Positions 18,450 through 31,700 of a DNA stretch of 64,000 nucleotides are shown here, one piece after another. Numbering within the stretch: the first letter of the stretch is position 1; each line of letters begins with the position of its first letter. The notes under the pieces are model-generated. The model was not told the origin of the DNA. It made no database searches and saw only the letters and a program-made list of their open reading frames with translations. The translations under genes were made by a program, and so were the position numbers. Source of the DNA: Candidatus Omnitrophota bacterium (GTDB lineage: Bacteria > Omnitrophota > Omnitrophia > Omnitrophales > JACROU01); the NCBI GenBank assembly GCA_029261035.1, contig JAJDCD010000010.1, positions 1 through 64,000 of the forward strand, given 5' to 3'.

Positions 18450-18638
18450 AGTGACACCTCCATAACATACAAAACTACCTATATACCTACATATATGATG
18501 CCAATATTGATTTAAGATTCAATATATGTAAGTTATTTAATTATAATGATTTATGATATTTTTTAAAAAAGGAGAAATGATCGGTGTGTATCAAATTGTC
18601 TCAGTTGGTGCCGTTTAGATCCATGTATTTTGTATTTT

Positions 18639-18665
18639 GGGACAGTCCCCTTTGGGGACAGTCCC
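18639..18665. repeat. Second exact copy of the 27-bp palindrome
   Basis: Identical over 27 bases to 15802-15828: two gggacagtccc arms with a short loop. The two copies bracket clpB. Here it has no long T-tract directly after it on either strand, so it is a weaker terminator than the other copy. Confidence 0.85.
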
Positions 18666-18683
18666 GGGTATACCGGGTATATA

Positions 18684-18717
18684 TAAAAAAAGGGCTACCT
18701 GTTTTAAGGGTAGCCCT
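18684..18717 (-). terminator. Rho-independent terminator of the giant gene
   Basis: On the minus strand the arms agggctacc and ggtagccct enclose a short A/T-rich loop, followed by seven T. It lies 168 bases after the giant gene's stop codon and in front of clpB. Confidence 0.85.
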
Positions 18718-18720
18718 TGA

Positions 18721-18774
18721 ACCCCAAAGAGAAGCTGGGGTTTAGTCCAATAAGGTGACCCAACCTTACTGGAC
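18721..18774 (-). other. Two further hairpins in the giant gene's 3' untranslated region
   Basis: Hairpin A (18745-18774) has 12-base arms, gtccaataaggt on the plus strand, with one G-U type mismatch. Hairpin B (18721-18741) has six-base arms accccA/Tggggt. They stand directly before the terminator hairpin with almost no spacing. Such a stack could protect the 3' end of a very long mRNA; this role is inferred. Confidence 0.6.
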
Positions 18775-18884
18775 ATCTGAATAAGTTAAAATTTGAAAGT
18801 AAAAATTAAAAAATAGGGTGCAAGTTCAAATATTTGAACTTGCTCATTAATTTTGACTTTTTCCTTTTAACTTTTAAACCTTTC

Positions 18885-19700
18885 TTATGCGGCTTGTGCG
18901 ACCTGTCTTGCTGCTAGTTCTTGTGATAACAGCTTATCAAGTAACTGTCGTACAGAAGCAACGTTGAAGAAGAACCGGTCTTCTTCACGGGCTAATCCGC
19001 GAGATACAAGCTCGTTAGCTACCGCTTCACCATAGCGTGCAATTTCACGGCCTGTTCGGAGAACCACAGGTTTAACCCAATCATAGCGGTCCAGAGCCTG
19101 TTTATCGTAAACCACGTGGTAAACTCCTTTAGCACCTGTTACTCGATCACTTAAGTCGGTTTCTTCATTTGAAACAACTGTCATTGCTTTATTTGTATAT
19201 TCTGGTTGTTGTCTCAAGTCGGTCACAATTCGGTTCAAGCTTAAACCTTGATCTGTGATCAAGATTACTTGCCCTCTAACACTCTCTGGAATAGAGATAG
19301 CTACATCTTCAGGAACATTAGCTATAACGAGTTGATGATTCTGGGTTCCAGAGAAGTAATTGATAAAGGCATCATCTTCATCTGGTGTTCCAATAAATGG
19401 CAAGTAAACTCCTGTGTTCCAATCTACAACCTGAACCGAAGGTGCTGGGGAAGCTCCAGAACCTACAATCATTTTATCCAAAGCTTCATTAAATCCAGTC
19501 GAAACGAGATCTGCCGCTGCTCGAACATCGCCCAACTGTGTTTGTAATTGTGTTAAAGCAAACTGCCCTTTTAAACCTTGTATAGAATCTAAAGCAGACA
19601 ACAATGCACTTTGTTGAGAATCTGTCAAAGGAGCTTTTGCTACAGGAACACCTAAACTCTCAGCTGTAATTTCTGGAACAATTTTTTCTTTAACAGGTTT
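18885..19700 (-). other. Giant protein: C-terminal alpha/beta domain
   Basis: About 270 residues after the last membrane helices. Alternating hydrophobic strands and helices (HQLVIANVP, RGQVILITDQG, KAMTVVSNEE, GVYHVVYDKQ) suggest a Rossmann-like or receiver-like fold. It ends in helices rich in Ala/Arg. The basic sequence right after the membrane segment (SKRRIDVKKW) places it in the cytoplasm by the positive-inside rule. I do not recognise the family. Confidence 0.6.
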
Positions 19701-22700
19701 TTCACCTAAAGAAGATCCATAAATATCTTTTTCTTTAAGCGTATACAATTGAGCTATGCGTAGTTTATCTGCCTTTGAAACTAAATTATAACGTTTTCTT
19801 GGTAAACCAAAACGTTGAACTGATTCACTTCTACCTGTCTTCTCAAAAACTTTTTTCAAGTATCCCGATTTGTCTCTTTTAGTAAAATCAGAATCCGTCC
19901 ATTTTTTGACATCAATTCTTCTTTTACTGATTTGAAAAACCGAAAGAATCACTGAGCCAGCACCGAACACAACATAACCCAAGACAGGAATCAACGTTAA
20001 TGTTGGCATAATTAAACTAACAGCTGCCAGGATAAGGCTGAACGAGCCTAATCCAAATAAAAGATGATACCCGTATTGCGTCATAAAGGCTTGCTGGCCT
20101 TGTCTGCGAGAGATTTCACCAAGCAATTGGATCAAATCATCGTTATAATGAACTCCTTCAAAATTTCGAAGGTACGTAATATAAAGAAGTGTTTGTTCTC
20201 TATCATTCAATGCAAAATTATTCTTACTTCCATAATTGACAATACGTTGAACAACTTCATCTCTCATACCTGAAGTCCAAGCCCCTCTTTCCTCTTCCTG
20301 TTGTCTTAACCAGTACATAAATTCTTTCATAGCACCTTGATAACGCGCTTCTTCGTAAGATTCCCCTCTTCCAAACGAAGCCATAAACCAAGCAATTAAA
20401 GGTCCAAAAATAAAGGAGTAAAGAATAATACCCCCAATAAAAATAAAGAGTGGGTCAATCAAACCAAGCATAACACCTGAAGCTATGATTAAACCAATAT
20501 AAAGAACATTAATCAGCTTCGCTTCACCCACTTCAAATTTATACGCATCCATCGGACTCAAACCTTTTTCCAACTGTTCTGCAACAGTCGCACTGGTAAT
20601 CCACTTAAAGCCGATACCATAAAATGCTGCATGAATCGTTTCTTTAACAAAGTCAATTGAGATACGAATATTAATCAAAAGAATCGAAGTTGAAACAAAC
20701 GTTTGGAATATAGAGTCCTTCACAATTTGTTTTAAATCTCGCCCTAACTTAAACGTATTAAAGAAAAACAAGGCTCCCAATATCCACAAAAGATACGGTT
20801 TTACAAATTGAGAAAATAAATCCATCATCACCACGAGGGATTCTGCCGATTGATACTGAGATAAAAATGTATTAAATTCTGTCACCCAAACATTAAGAAA
20901 ATTAATACTTTGAGAAGGGAGCGCTACATAAAAGACAAACAAAGCTCCTAAACCATAAAAAAGGTAGGATTTAAAACGATTAACATAATAATCTGGGTCT
21001 CCTAAACCTCTAAAGGTAAATTTTTCTACAATTTCATGTCTCCACCAAGTAACCCTATCGTGCTGCCCTAATCTATGTCCTATATGATACTCATTCCCTT
21101 CGTTGTCTGTAGCATAAAGACTAGACCAATTCAAAGGAACCCACCCCCACAACCCTTTACTTGGATGAACAATACTCACAGGCATCTGAGAAGACATCCC
21201 TTCCCAAATACGTGCCATTGCAGGTTTAATAATTTGAGGCACTGCGATCATACCGGCCATAATACTTCCAAAAAGCACATACCCAATATAACGCGCTTTA
21301 GCAATCAACAAACCTGGAATATTGGCAAACACCAAACCAAAAATCAGCCAGAGACCAAAGATTGATTCTCCCAAGAATCCATATAAAATGGTAGATAATT
21401 GAGGTGCAATTCCTCGAGGCAAATCACTCGGTTTTGCCAATCGTTCCCAAGCATCTTTAAATGTAAAAAGTCGAGGTTCTGCACGGAAAATACGGCCTAA
21501 ATGTAGGGCATGACTCATACGCCACAAAGTACCAACAAAACGATGCTCCTCAATTAATTGTGCTAAGTCACCTGTATCCCAACGAACCTTACGAGGCAAT
21601 GCAAAGAAATAACTATGCGGCAAAATCTCTAAAATAATATCTTTAAAATTAAACAGATCTATGCCTAAAATATGCATTAAGAAAGAAACATCTCCCAATT
21701 CTTCTTTTGTGAACCACTCTGACTCTGGTTTCGGTTCCCAAACAGCTCCATCATTTTGACGAGACCATAAATCTACATCTACCGGCTTCACCACACCTCG
21801 GTTAATAAAATCATTCTCTATTGCTCTTTCTTTTAAGATTTTACGCGCTTTAGAACCATCTACTTGAGCTTCACGGAATAAACGAAATGCCATTGGAATC
21901 ATGTAGTACTTACGAATATATTCTCTCAACTGTGGGTTTCTCATATAATCAACCCAACGTTTTCTCCAAAAAATACGTCCTCCCCCACGGAAACCTTCTT
22001 GAATATCATGACTAATAAAGTGTGCTGGAACCAACTCTTTAAAAATTACTTCTCCCATATAAAAAGGTGTGAAGACCATTTTTCCAAATGCAGGTGCTTT
22101 TGGTTCTTTTGGCGTACTTTGAATCCCTGTTTGAACCAATAACAAATGCCCTAATTGCCTCAATGCTTTCGATTCAAAACGAGAGTGGGTTGAAGTATGC
22201 GAATCTTCTTCTAATGGAGACGATTGATTATCATATGAAATTTGAGGCTGATGTACAGAAACTATATGTTTTGCCTTCATAGCAGCTATTGCATGCGCAT
22301 AAACTTCTTTAGCTGCTCCAAACGTATAAGGATTCTTATTATCCCCTTGTAATTTAAATTCTATTTTATGATCAGGTTCAATAGGTGTTCCGTATTGATC
22401 TTTAATTCGCTCACCATTAAAATTAAAGTAATCCAAGTCTGGCATTTCATATTCACTCTCTTCGCCCTTAACTTTATCTAAAGTTTGAATGTCATCTGAG
22501 GAGATCAATTCTTTTTTCACAATACGAATTTGGCCCTGATCATCTACTTCAATCGTATCAAACTGAATATTTCCATCATTATCAATATGAAGCCGAGGAT
22601 CATTTAAAACATCTTTTGAATTTAACATCCACCCTTCTTCATATTGACTTCCATCCCAATAGTAAATCTTACGAAGCGTTGATTCTCCTCGTTCATTTTC

Positions 22701-25700
22701 AAAAGGTTTGACATCAATGTCTTTTTTCAATAGATAACTTTTTTCACGGCCTGTTTTTCCAATATGCAATCCGGCAACATCCGCAAAAACACCTGTTCTG
22801 ACAAGTTCCGCTTCTTCCTCAGTGATATCCCCACTTTTTAACATTTCATCAATAAAGCTTGGGTCTTTAAAACCAAAATAACGATCAAATGGATTTCTTC
22901 GTTTATTCACTCCTGTAAAATAACCTCTCACAACACGTTGAACTTTGATTCCATCGAGAGTATCTGTTGCTGTCACCCACTGATCATTTTCATCGATTAA
23001 AATCTGGCCATGCTCTGAAGTGGTACTCGCATTCATGGAGAAGTCCGTCAATGTTCTTGCTAGAATAGGAACATCTGGGTCTTTTTGAGTCAATTGAAAA
23101 TCAGGGATTATCTTTTCTTTTCCACCCTGATCTTTTTTGAGTGTTCTAAAATCACTCACCTTTTCTAAGGTGACTATCTGATCAGGATCCGATATTAATT
23201 CAGCACCCTCATAAGATAAAGCTCCTGTCACCTCACCAACGGTATAACCGTCTCGACTATAAACCAACAATGCTTCACGGTAATCATCCGTCACCGCAAC
23301 ATGACTTGTTTGATTTTGAGCAAGTATATAATTACCATCACTCGTTGCATAATCTATGGAGTCTCTAGCCACATCCTCTTTGCTCTTCAAACCTTCATAG
23401 TCCACATCTAACTCAATAACAACTCCATCTTTGTCAAAAGTTAACTTACCGTTATTAACTTCAAAACCATCTTTTTGGTGAACCAAAATGCCCGAAACCA
23501 AATTGCCCCCTTCCATATAATAAACATTTTGATAAAACTGCTCTCCACGATCACCTTGAAGTTGGGTTACATCCACAGGACCTTTAATTAAGTAACTGTT
23601 TGCATTTGCATTGTAGTGAACCTCAGTAGCATGTTCTTCCATAGCTGCTTTTGCAATCGCATCCGCACCTTTAATCAAATATCCTTTTTGTTTTTTGAAG
23701 ACATTGGCCTCTCGCTCAATTTCATCCACAACAACAGCGGTACCTTGTTCTGCAGCTTTTAATCGGGCAGCATTCTGAATATCTTGTTTATTGGCAATGC
23801 GAACCCCTCGAATTGGGTCTGCTTCGATATTTTCTCTAATCGTAAAAGTTCCGTCCATTTCACGCTTAATCGCACCTTGGTTACTGGCAAGACCATGAAC
23901 TTTTAATATAACTGTTTGTCCAGGCTGTATTTCATCTAAGGTAATATTTCTACTCACCCTTCTTTTTTTGGATCCTTTTTTGCTCAACCTTGAGAAAAAC
24001 CCTTCTTGAGAGAGAAAAGAATATTTTCCATATTCTAAAGCTTCTCCGAAAAGTTGAATCCTTCCATAATCACTATCGATTAAATCTCCTTCAACCAAAA
24101 TCTGTTTTCCATCTTTTGTTGCCATGTCTCCACGAGAAATATCAATTTCAGGCTCTTCATAGAGAACCGCTCTTTTTTCTTTTTTCAAAGCCTTTCCATG
24201 TTTCTTTAGTGGCTGTTCCATAACCACAAAAGTTTTAGCACGTTTTACTGATTTTTTTGTTTGCCTGTTATTTTCTGTTACAGTAGCAGATCTACGAGTT
24301 AAAACACCAAAGCCAGGACGACTCATAGAAAAAACAGATTCTTCAGATTTTGCACGATAAAGAATCTCTTTCTTATTCAACTTATATTTTTTTCTAGGAA
24401 TAACAACGCTACCTGTTGCGTCTAGTAAATTTCCTTTTTCATCTAAGTAATACACTTTTTTTACAACTTCATTTGTATTTGGATCTAATCGTTTTAAGAT
24501 CACTTCCTGCTCAAAAACAAGGTCTGCTGTTAATGGCATTCTTCGGCCTTGATTATCATAAACAACTTCGTCTTTACGCGTTCTGAGCGTACCATCATCA
24601 TTCCACCATACCCATTGATCTTTTCTTAATATTGGCTTAGAGCTCGATGGTTTTGAACCTGGCTCATAAACATCTCCCTTAAACACAGGGTATCTTCTTT
24701 CAATCATTTGACCTGGGTTTTTAGGATCTTCTGCCATACCCACAATAAAACGTTCCGTTTTAACTTGCTGAACATCCCACTCTTGCTTACTATTATCTGG
24801 ACGTGTGATTTCTAGCGCATTTTGCTGTTCAATATAAAAACCTTCATCGTAAGCACCAAAAAGAGCCGCATCAATATCTCGATTATCTGTTTTAATTCGT
24901 TTATCTTCTCCATAAGCCGTATAGGTTCTTGGATGCGTAACACCATATTCTAAAAATTCAAATGCGTTCTGTAACTGCCCCCATTTCACACCAAATTTTT
25001 CCAAGTGTTCTTGAACATAAATAATACGATCAGCACCAAAACGATCTCTCAATCGCTTAATTTCTTTAATTTCTGCTTTAAGAACATTTGGCTTACTCGT
25101 TCTAGAAACAAGCAATAGTTTTAAATGATCATTCGGATCCAGGTCTTCATGATCAATTACTTTTCTATCTTTTGTTTTAGGATCATAAACCTTATAAAAA
25201 GCAAGCTGAGCTAATTTAGAAACTTTATCTACAGGAACATAAGGTTGAAACAGAATGTGAAGGTCTGAAATCAAGTCCTCTCTTGCTAAAGTTAAAGCTT
25301 CATCTGCTTCTTCTTGAATCTCTTCTATTTGAGCTTGCATATCTTCTAACGAAATAATCCTATCTTCAAATCTTGATTTGGTTTCTGTCACTTTCCTTCT
25401 TTTATCAGAATCGATTGTTTGTCTTCTTTTGACTAACTCCAACTTCGCTGCTTCTACGTTTTTTTGCAATTGGCGCACAATATCTTCTTGCACTGCATCA
25501 TCCATGTTAATAAATCGATCTTTAACGTCAGGAATCAAACTATCTACATAATCAATCCAAAAGGCTCTTGTCTTCTCATCGTAAGTACGCAGGTTCACTG
25601 TGTTCAAGAAACTGGTTTTACTGTGAACCATCGCACTTTGCGCTTCTGATGGAGATTGCATCAAAATAGGAGTTGCCATTGCAGCGCTCCATCTCATTGA

Positions 25701-28700
25701 TGCTCTATTGCTCTTCAACGCATACTCATCATAATCCAGTTTTTGTTTGCGATAAAAAATATTCATCAGAGTAAACATCATAATCTGTCTAAAAGGACGG
25801 TTAATATAGACATAGAAAAAGGAAGTCGCCCAAACAATCATTCCAGCAGACCAATTCGCATCCATACCCACAATCATATAAAAGTAAGCAGGAGCTGTTA
25901 AAAGAATATTATCCAAAAGATTTGAGAATGTGGTTACAACATCTCTTTTGGCTTCAAAATATGCTATCTCTTTCGTTTCTGTAAAATAAGCCGTTGGAAT
26001 CCAAGGAATATATCGAATAACAGCAACAACAAACTTTAAAGCACTGAATGCCAAGAACCCAGCAACAAAGGAGGCAAAAATGGCATAGCCCCAGAAATTA
26101 AAAGCGGTCATGTTAACCACAGCAGCAAGCATCGGTTCTAGGTGAAACAAAGTATATAAACCACCCATCAAAGGAACAATAACAAGTGGACTGAGCCAAA
26201 CCAAGAAACTCTTAACATTTCCAATTTTTATGGATTTTGAAGTTGGTTCTCTTTCAGGGATTTGAGGAAGATCTTCTTCAGCCACATCACCGTGAGGTAA
26301 AGACTGACCCACACCCAAACTAGCACCTTCCGTCAAATCCTTTTGAGTTTGAGCAACAAGTTCCGGACGTCCCAAACTAGAACCACTCCCTGTCTCAGGA
26401 CCACCGGCACTCCCACTAGTTGCAGTCGACCCTGTATCATCTTTTTTCTTTTTCGTACCAAAAATTAGAAGGCTAAATAAAGCCCAAAGAGCTGCAAAAG
26501 CACCTAAAATCATTCCCAATCCGCTCCAGAAGTTTTCTTTAATCCAACTTCTCCACTCGTCGGCTCGCGTTTCTCCTTGATCTACTGTTGGTAAACGCTT
26601 TTTAATTTCTTCCAATCCTCTTTCAGCGGCTAATTGGTCAATTTTTTCTTTTACCTGTGTTCGAATTGCTCCGTCCAAAGCATCTCTTAAGTACTCTGGA
26701 GAATAACCCATAATTTCTCTTAAGTTTATTTTCTGATTCAAGTCTACTTGCGCTTCGTCTAGAAGAATCAACAACATTTGGTCATCTAATTTACCCTTTG
26801 TTGGTGTCACCTCTTCCTGAATCCGCTGAGCTCTATCGACTAATAAAATAAAGTTCACCACATCCAAATTACGTTTTTGAATTTGATCTAAAATCTGCCC
26901 TGCAGCTCGCTGCCTAGCAAGTATGATCGTTTCACCATCTTGAACCTGAACAAGCGTAGACATAGTTAAACCTTCTAAACGACTTGTTATAATACGAATA
27001 TCTCTTTCTCTATTCATATCCAAGACAGGAAGCTCAACTGGAGCTGTAATACTTGTTTTCAAAACCAAACCTAATCGACTGAGCAAGAATTCATTCACTT
27101 TAGATTTATTACTTCCACTCAATGTAATCCCGAGGCCGCCGTTGCTTGTAGACGCTTCCATCACTTCGTTCACATTCTTAAGCAAACTAACCAAAATAGC
27201 AATATCCCCTGTTTGAACTTCTGCCTGCGTTCGAGATTTATCTACTTCAAGACCCGTTTCCAATAATCGATAAACCACATGATCTAAAGCATTGGTTACA
27301 ACAGGGATTTGACCTTGTTGAATCGCTTGATTTAAGAAAATTTTAGCACGCTCTTCCAAAGCCTCTTCTCGAGCTTCGGCTGTTCTACCAGGAACCGGCC
27401 CTAAATCTTTTAGGATTTCTTTTACGTATTCTTTTAAAACAAAGAAACTGCGAAACTGTTCCAAAGTCCAGCCATCATTGTCTTTTTGAGTCACATAAAA
27501 AGCAATTTGTCCCTTTTCTTTCTCTGTTAAATCACTCAATGTTCTAGGAGTCTGGCCATCAGGTACATTTCGATTTACAATTTCAAGGTAGATATTTCCA
27601 ATTTGAATTCGATCAATATAAGAAATATTAATCGCATCTCTAGGGGTAAAACCATTGGTCAATACTTGAGAGTATAAAAACCCTAATACCTTACTACCAA
27701 TTTCCGCTTCTGCTTGACCCAGGTCCAACTGCTCACGAATAGTGTCAATCTCTGCTTTTCTCTCAACTGAAGTTCCTGCTGCTGCATATTCTGTATTTAA
27801 TTCTCCATTTAAGTTGATCAACTCTGCTCGAATGTTAGCTTCGATTTGAGTTTGAAGCACACGGCTATCTCTTTCATTTTGCTCTTTAATTTTATACTCC
27901 GTTAACCGTTCTAAACGATTTGCTTTTTCTTGATCTCTCAGTTCTTTACTCTCTCTCAATGCTTTTCGGTAATTTTCAGCATTCTGCTCGTGCGCTGCTT
28001 CCGCTCTACCCATACCCGTTCTGTCTCTTAAAATTCGGGCCTCAATGCGATCCAAAGACCTCTGTAACTGAGCAGAATCAATACTGCCGTCTCGTTCAAA
28101 CATTTGTCGTGCTAAAAAGAATTCTAAAGTGCGTCGAATACCGCCCACTTCTTCAATAATCGTTTCTTGTTCTCTACGCACTTGCATATTGTAGTAAGCA
28201 TGATCTCCACGCTCTTCAACCAAATTTGAATCTGTCACTTTCTTTGCATACTCAAATAAGTAATGTTGATAGTATTCTGCACGAGTAACAGGGGTATCAC
28301 TTCCAGGAATAACAAAGTACTCTGATTTATCTAGAGCACCCCCAAAAGTATTAAATTCTGTTGTTAATTTTCTATAAATCACACCATAGAGATTTACAGT
28401 GTCATTAATATCTCTTAAGGTAATATCTCCTTTAAGACGAGATTCAAAATTTCCACTCATCTGAAAATCTTGAACACCTTTTTGCCAATAAAACTCAGAC
28501 CAACGAGACCAGTCCCCTTCATAGAAATCATTAATCTGTCCTCCAATTTGAGCAAAATCCAAAAAGTAAACACGGCTACTATTGGCCCGTAAATTTCTGT
28601 TGGTTAATTCTTGAATCTTACGCACCGCATTAAAGTAAACTTGAATTTTCTTTCGAACATAGTCTCTCTTGATATTTAATTCTTGCTGATAGCGTTGATT

Positions 28701-31700
28701 TTCATCTCCGGTATCGATTCCAACAGCTCTTTCGATGATATTGGCTCTATGCCTAAAAAAGTCTCTTTCAAAATCAATCACTAAACCGGAGGTAGCACCG
28801 TCTGTCAATCTTGGAATATCCAGTTCTCTGACATTGCCAAAACCCTCAACTTGAAGCAATTGCTGAACCACATCTCCTTCAAGACGTTTTATTTGTGCTT
28901 CCATTTCCATATAGAACGCCACTTGATCTCGTGTGAAACGACTACGCTCAATGGCTAACGCTCTCGCATCCGTAAGCGCCGGCGTTGTTTCTGTAGACTC
29001 AATCGCTGGCAACCCTTGAAACGCCCTATTTTTATTGATCTCTTCTAAAATAGATTGTTTTAATGCAGCAACGGCTGTAGGGTTATTGTCATAACGCTTC
29101 ATATATTCATCTGCTAAATCTCTAATACGGTCACTGTTGACCATACGATATCTCAAGAACCCAAGCTTACCATCATCTAAACGCTCTCCACGATACAAAG
29201 ACATATGAAGCACTTGAAAATAACCATCTAAAGCTAACCGTTCCATAAAGTCCGTAAAAGCAACCTCCCCGCGATCATACTGAGCAAGTCGACGAGCTCT
29301 TTCTTCAGGAGAAATATTCAAACCGTCCAACTGATTTACGTAAAGCGTTCTTCGTTCTTGTTTTGCCGTTTCTGATAAATCCATCCCCATCATAAACCGT
29401 TGACCAAAGTAAGTAGCTCGACTGTCATCCATTGGATTTTGAGTTTCTCTCAATATACCAATCATAATACGTTCTTTTTGTATCGCTTCATTCAAAGCAA
29501 ATAAATGGGATCTAAACTCTAAACTACGTCCTTCGGATTCAATCGTTTCTAAGATAATGTTACGCATTGTCTCTACGGATCGCAAACGAGCTTCTCTATC
29601 CGTTATTTCTGCACCCATTCGTCTAGTCACTGCTTGATTCATATTATCGATACGCCCCAAGAAACGTTCTAAGGTTACTAATTTTAAACGTCGTCCAATT
29701 TGACCTTGACCAAAAATAACACTCGTAAGCGCTTGTTTTACCTGAGCTCCCAATTGAACAAACTCCGTTGCTTGAAGGCGCAGCGCTGCTAATTGCTGAG
29801 TCTCCACATCCGTACGAGCAGCCCCTTTACGATCTAAGCGAACAATTTCTCTAATAAAAGCTGTTCTTACTGCTTTAACTTCATCGGAATCCAAAAATGC
29901 TGTAATTGCAGCTTTGGTTGCGGTCTCTTTTTGAGTTGCATTCAAACGATCATTATGATCAATCACAGCAAGACTTCTAAGTAAATGATCTTTCTTTAAA
30001 TTTAATAGACGAATAGGCTGTCTCATAGCTCTATCGGAAGTAAATTGAATCTCTAGAGGTTGAGATAATCGTATTGCTGCTTGTATGGGTTGAAATGCTT
30101 TATCTTGCCCTTCGAAATCTAAGTTTCTAAAACCCATCAACGTTTCATGGAAACGGCTTTCGGTAATTCCAAAACTACGCTGTAAACGATCATACTGCTC
30201 AATATGAGATTCTTTTAATTGTGCAATATTTCTAAATGTGGTTCTGATATTACGAGGCAAATCTACTTCCACCATCTGAGTTAAACGGTTCTCAGCATCC
30301 GTAATTTCTGCTGTCAAACGTGCAATCACAGCTTGGTCTGTATTTGGCTTATCATTTTCAGCTTTCATTTCACGTTTTTTCACTTCAACCAATAAAGCCT
30401 GATCGCGAATCGTTCTCAAGAAATCACGAATCCAAGATGCTGCTTCTCCTTGCGCCACATCCAGAAAACGCCATTCTTCCACTGCAATACGAGAAACAAG
30501 GTGACGTGTCCTCATTAACCGATTCACTTCTTCTTTAGCCGCATTGTAATCTGAAAAACTAATACCATCTTTAGTATATAACTGAGAAACTTTACCCAAA
30601 ATGTCTCTCATACGATAATCTCGAGCAAATGTTGTTGCATGTCCTTCAAAGTATCTGTTTAAAACATCTTGTGGTAATTGCAACCCTAACTGCGTTAATG
30701 TTTGATTAATGATCACTCGTTTCGCATCTCGATCTCGATCTAATTCACGACGGAAATCTTGAGTATCCGTATCCACTTTTACATATTGATTCATTAAATC
30801 ATTATCTGTGATATAAAGTGCCATTCGGATATAATTTTCTAAGTCGCTCAATTGAACTTTTCCATCACTTACTTCTTTCATCATACCAAAAGCAAGAGAA
30901 TCAACAATAGAGCTTCGGTATTCCAAATTAAATGCGCGACGATAATCATCCATAACCGTATCCACATTAATCATACCTTCAGCCCCCAACTGTCTTAAAT
31001 CCCTTTCTAACGAAAGTCTCTTTACAGGGCCTGCAAAATTATTCCACTCATTGTCTCGAGCAGCAATAAGAGCAGTAGCAACCGCAGCACCTTCAGCATC
31101 AAAAGCTCGATTAATACTTTGTTTCACTTGGAAAAACCGCGTAACTGCCGCGCCAAGTTTAGAAACATCTGTCGTTAATTTACCATCGTCCTGAGCTTGA
31201 AGGAAAGCTCGGGTGAGACTTGAGATGGCACTTTCATAAAAAATCTTTCCGTATTCTGTAGAAAGTTTTGTATTTAAAGCTGAACTCATCTGAGTTAAAT
31301 CCCTTAACCATGCATTTCTTTGCGCAAGTGTAATCGAACCTTCCCGATGGAGTTGAATCAAACGTCTTTGTTTAAATAAATTAAGTTCATTGTTAAAACG
31401 AGCTTGATTGTCCAGAATATAACGATCCATTGGAATGTTAGCTTTAAAATGCCTTAAGATAGCCATTCTCATTTGAAGATGTCGTCTAAAATCAGTTCTC
31501 AACTGTTCCGGATCAGAACTACGAACACTCGACTCTAAGAAATCTTCAGAAATACTTACGATACGACCCCAGACATCTTCTTCTTGCAACGGACGATACA
31601 CTTCTGTTCTACCATCCACAACACGAGTGGCTCTCGTTAACGTTCCTCCTTGAGGAATAACCCCTAATAATATAAAGTACTGCTCTAATTCTCCTTTTAC

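Larger units (their letters stand above)
18450..18884. other. 435-bp gap between the giant gene and clpB
   Basis: From the giant gene's stop towards clpB it holds about 110 bp of AT-rich sequence, three hairpins (18684-18774) ending in a T-tract, an exact copy of the 27-bp palindrome (18639-18665), a short repeat around 18664-18682 (ccgggtata twice) and the clpB promoter region. An inverted repeat (tacatatat at 18488-18496, atatatgta at 18522-18530) lies 39 to 81 bases before the clpB ATG and could be an operator. On the plus strand TATAAT (18542-18547) precedes a strong Shine-Dalgarno and a 13-codon frame (18577-18618). Confidence 0.6.
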
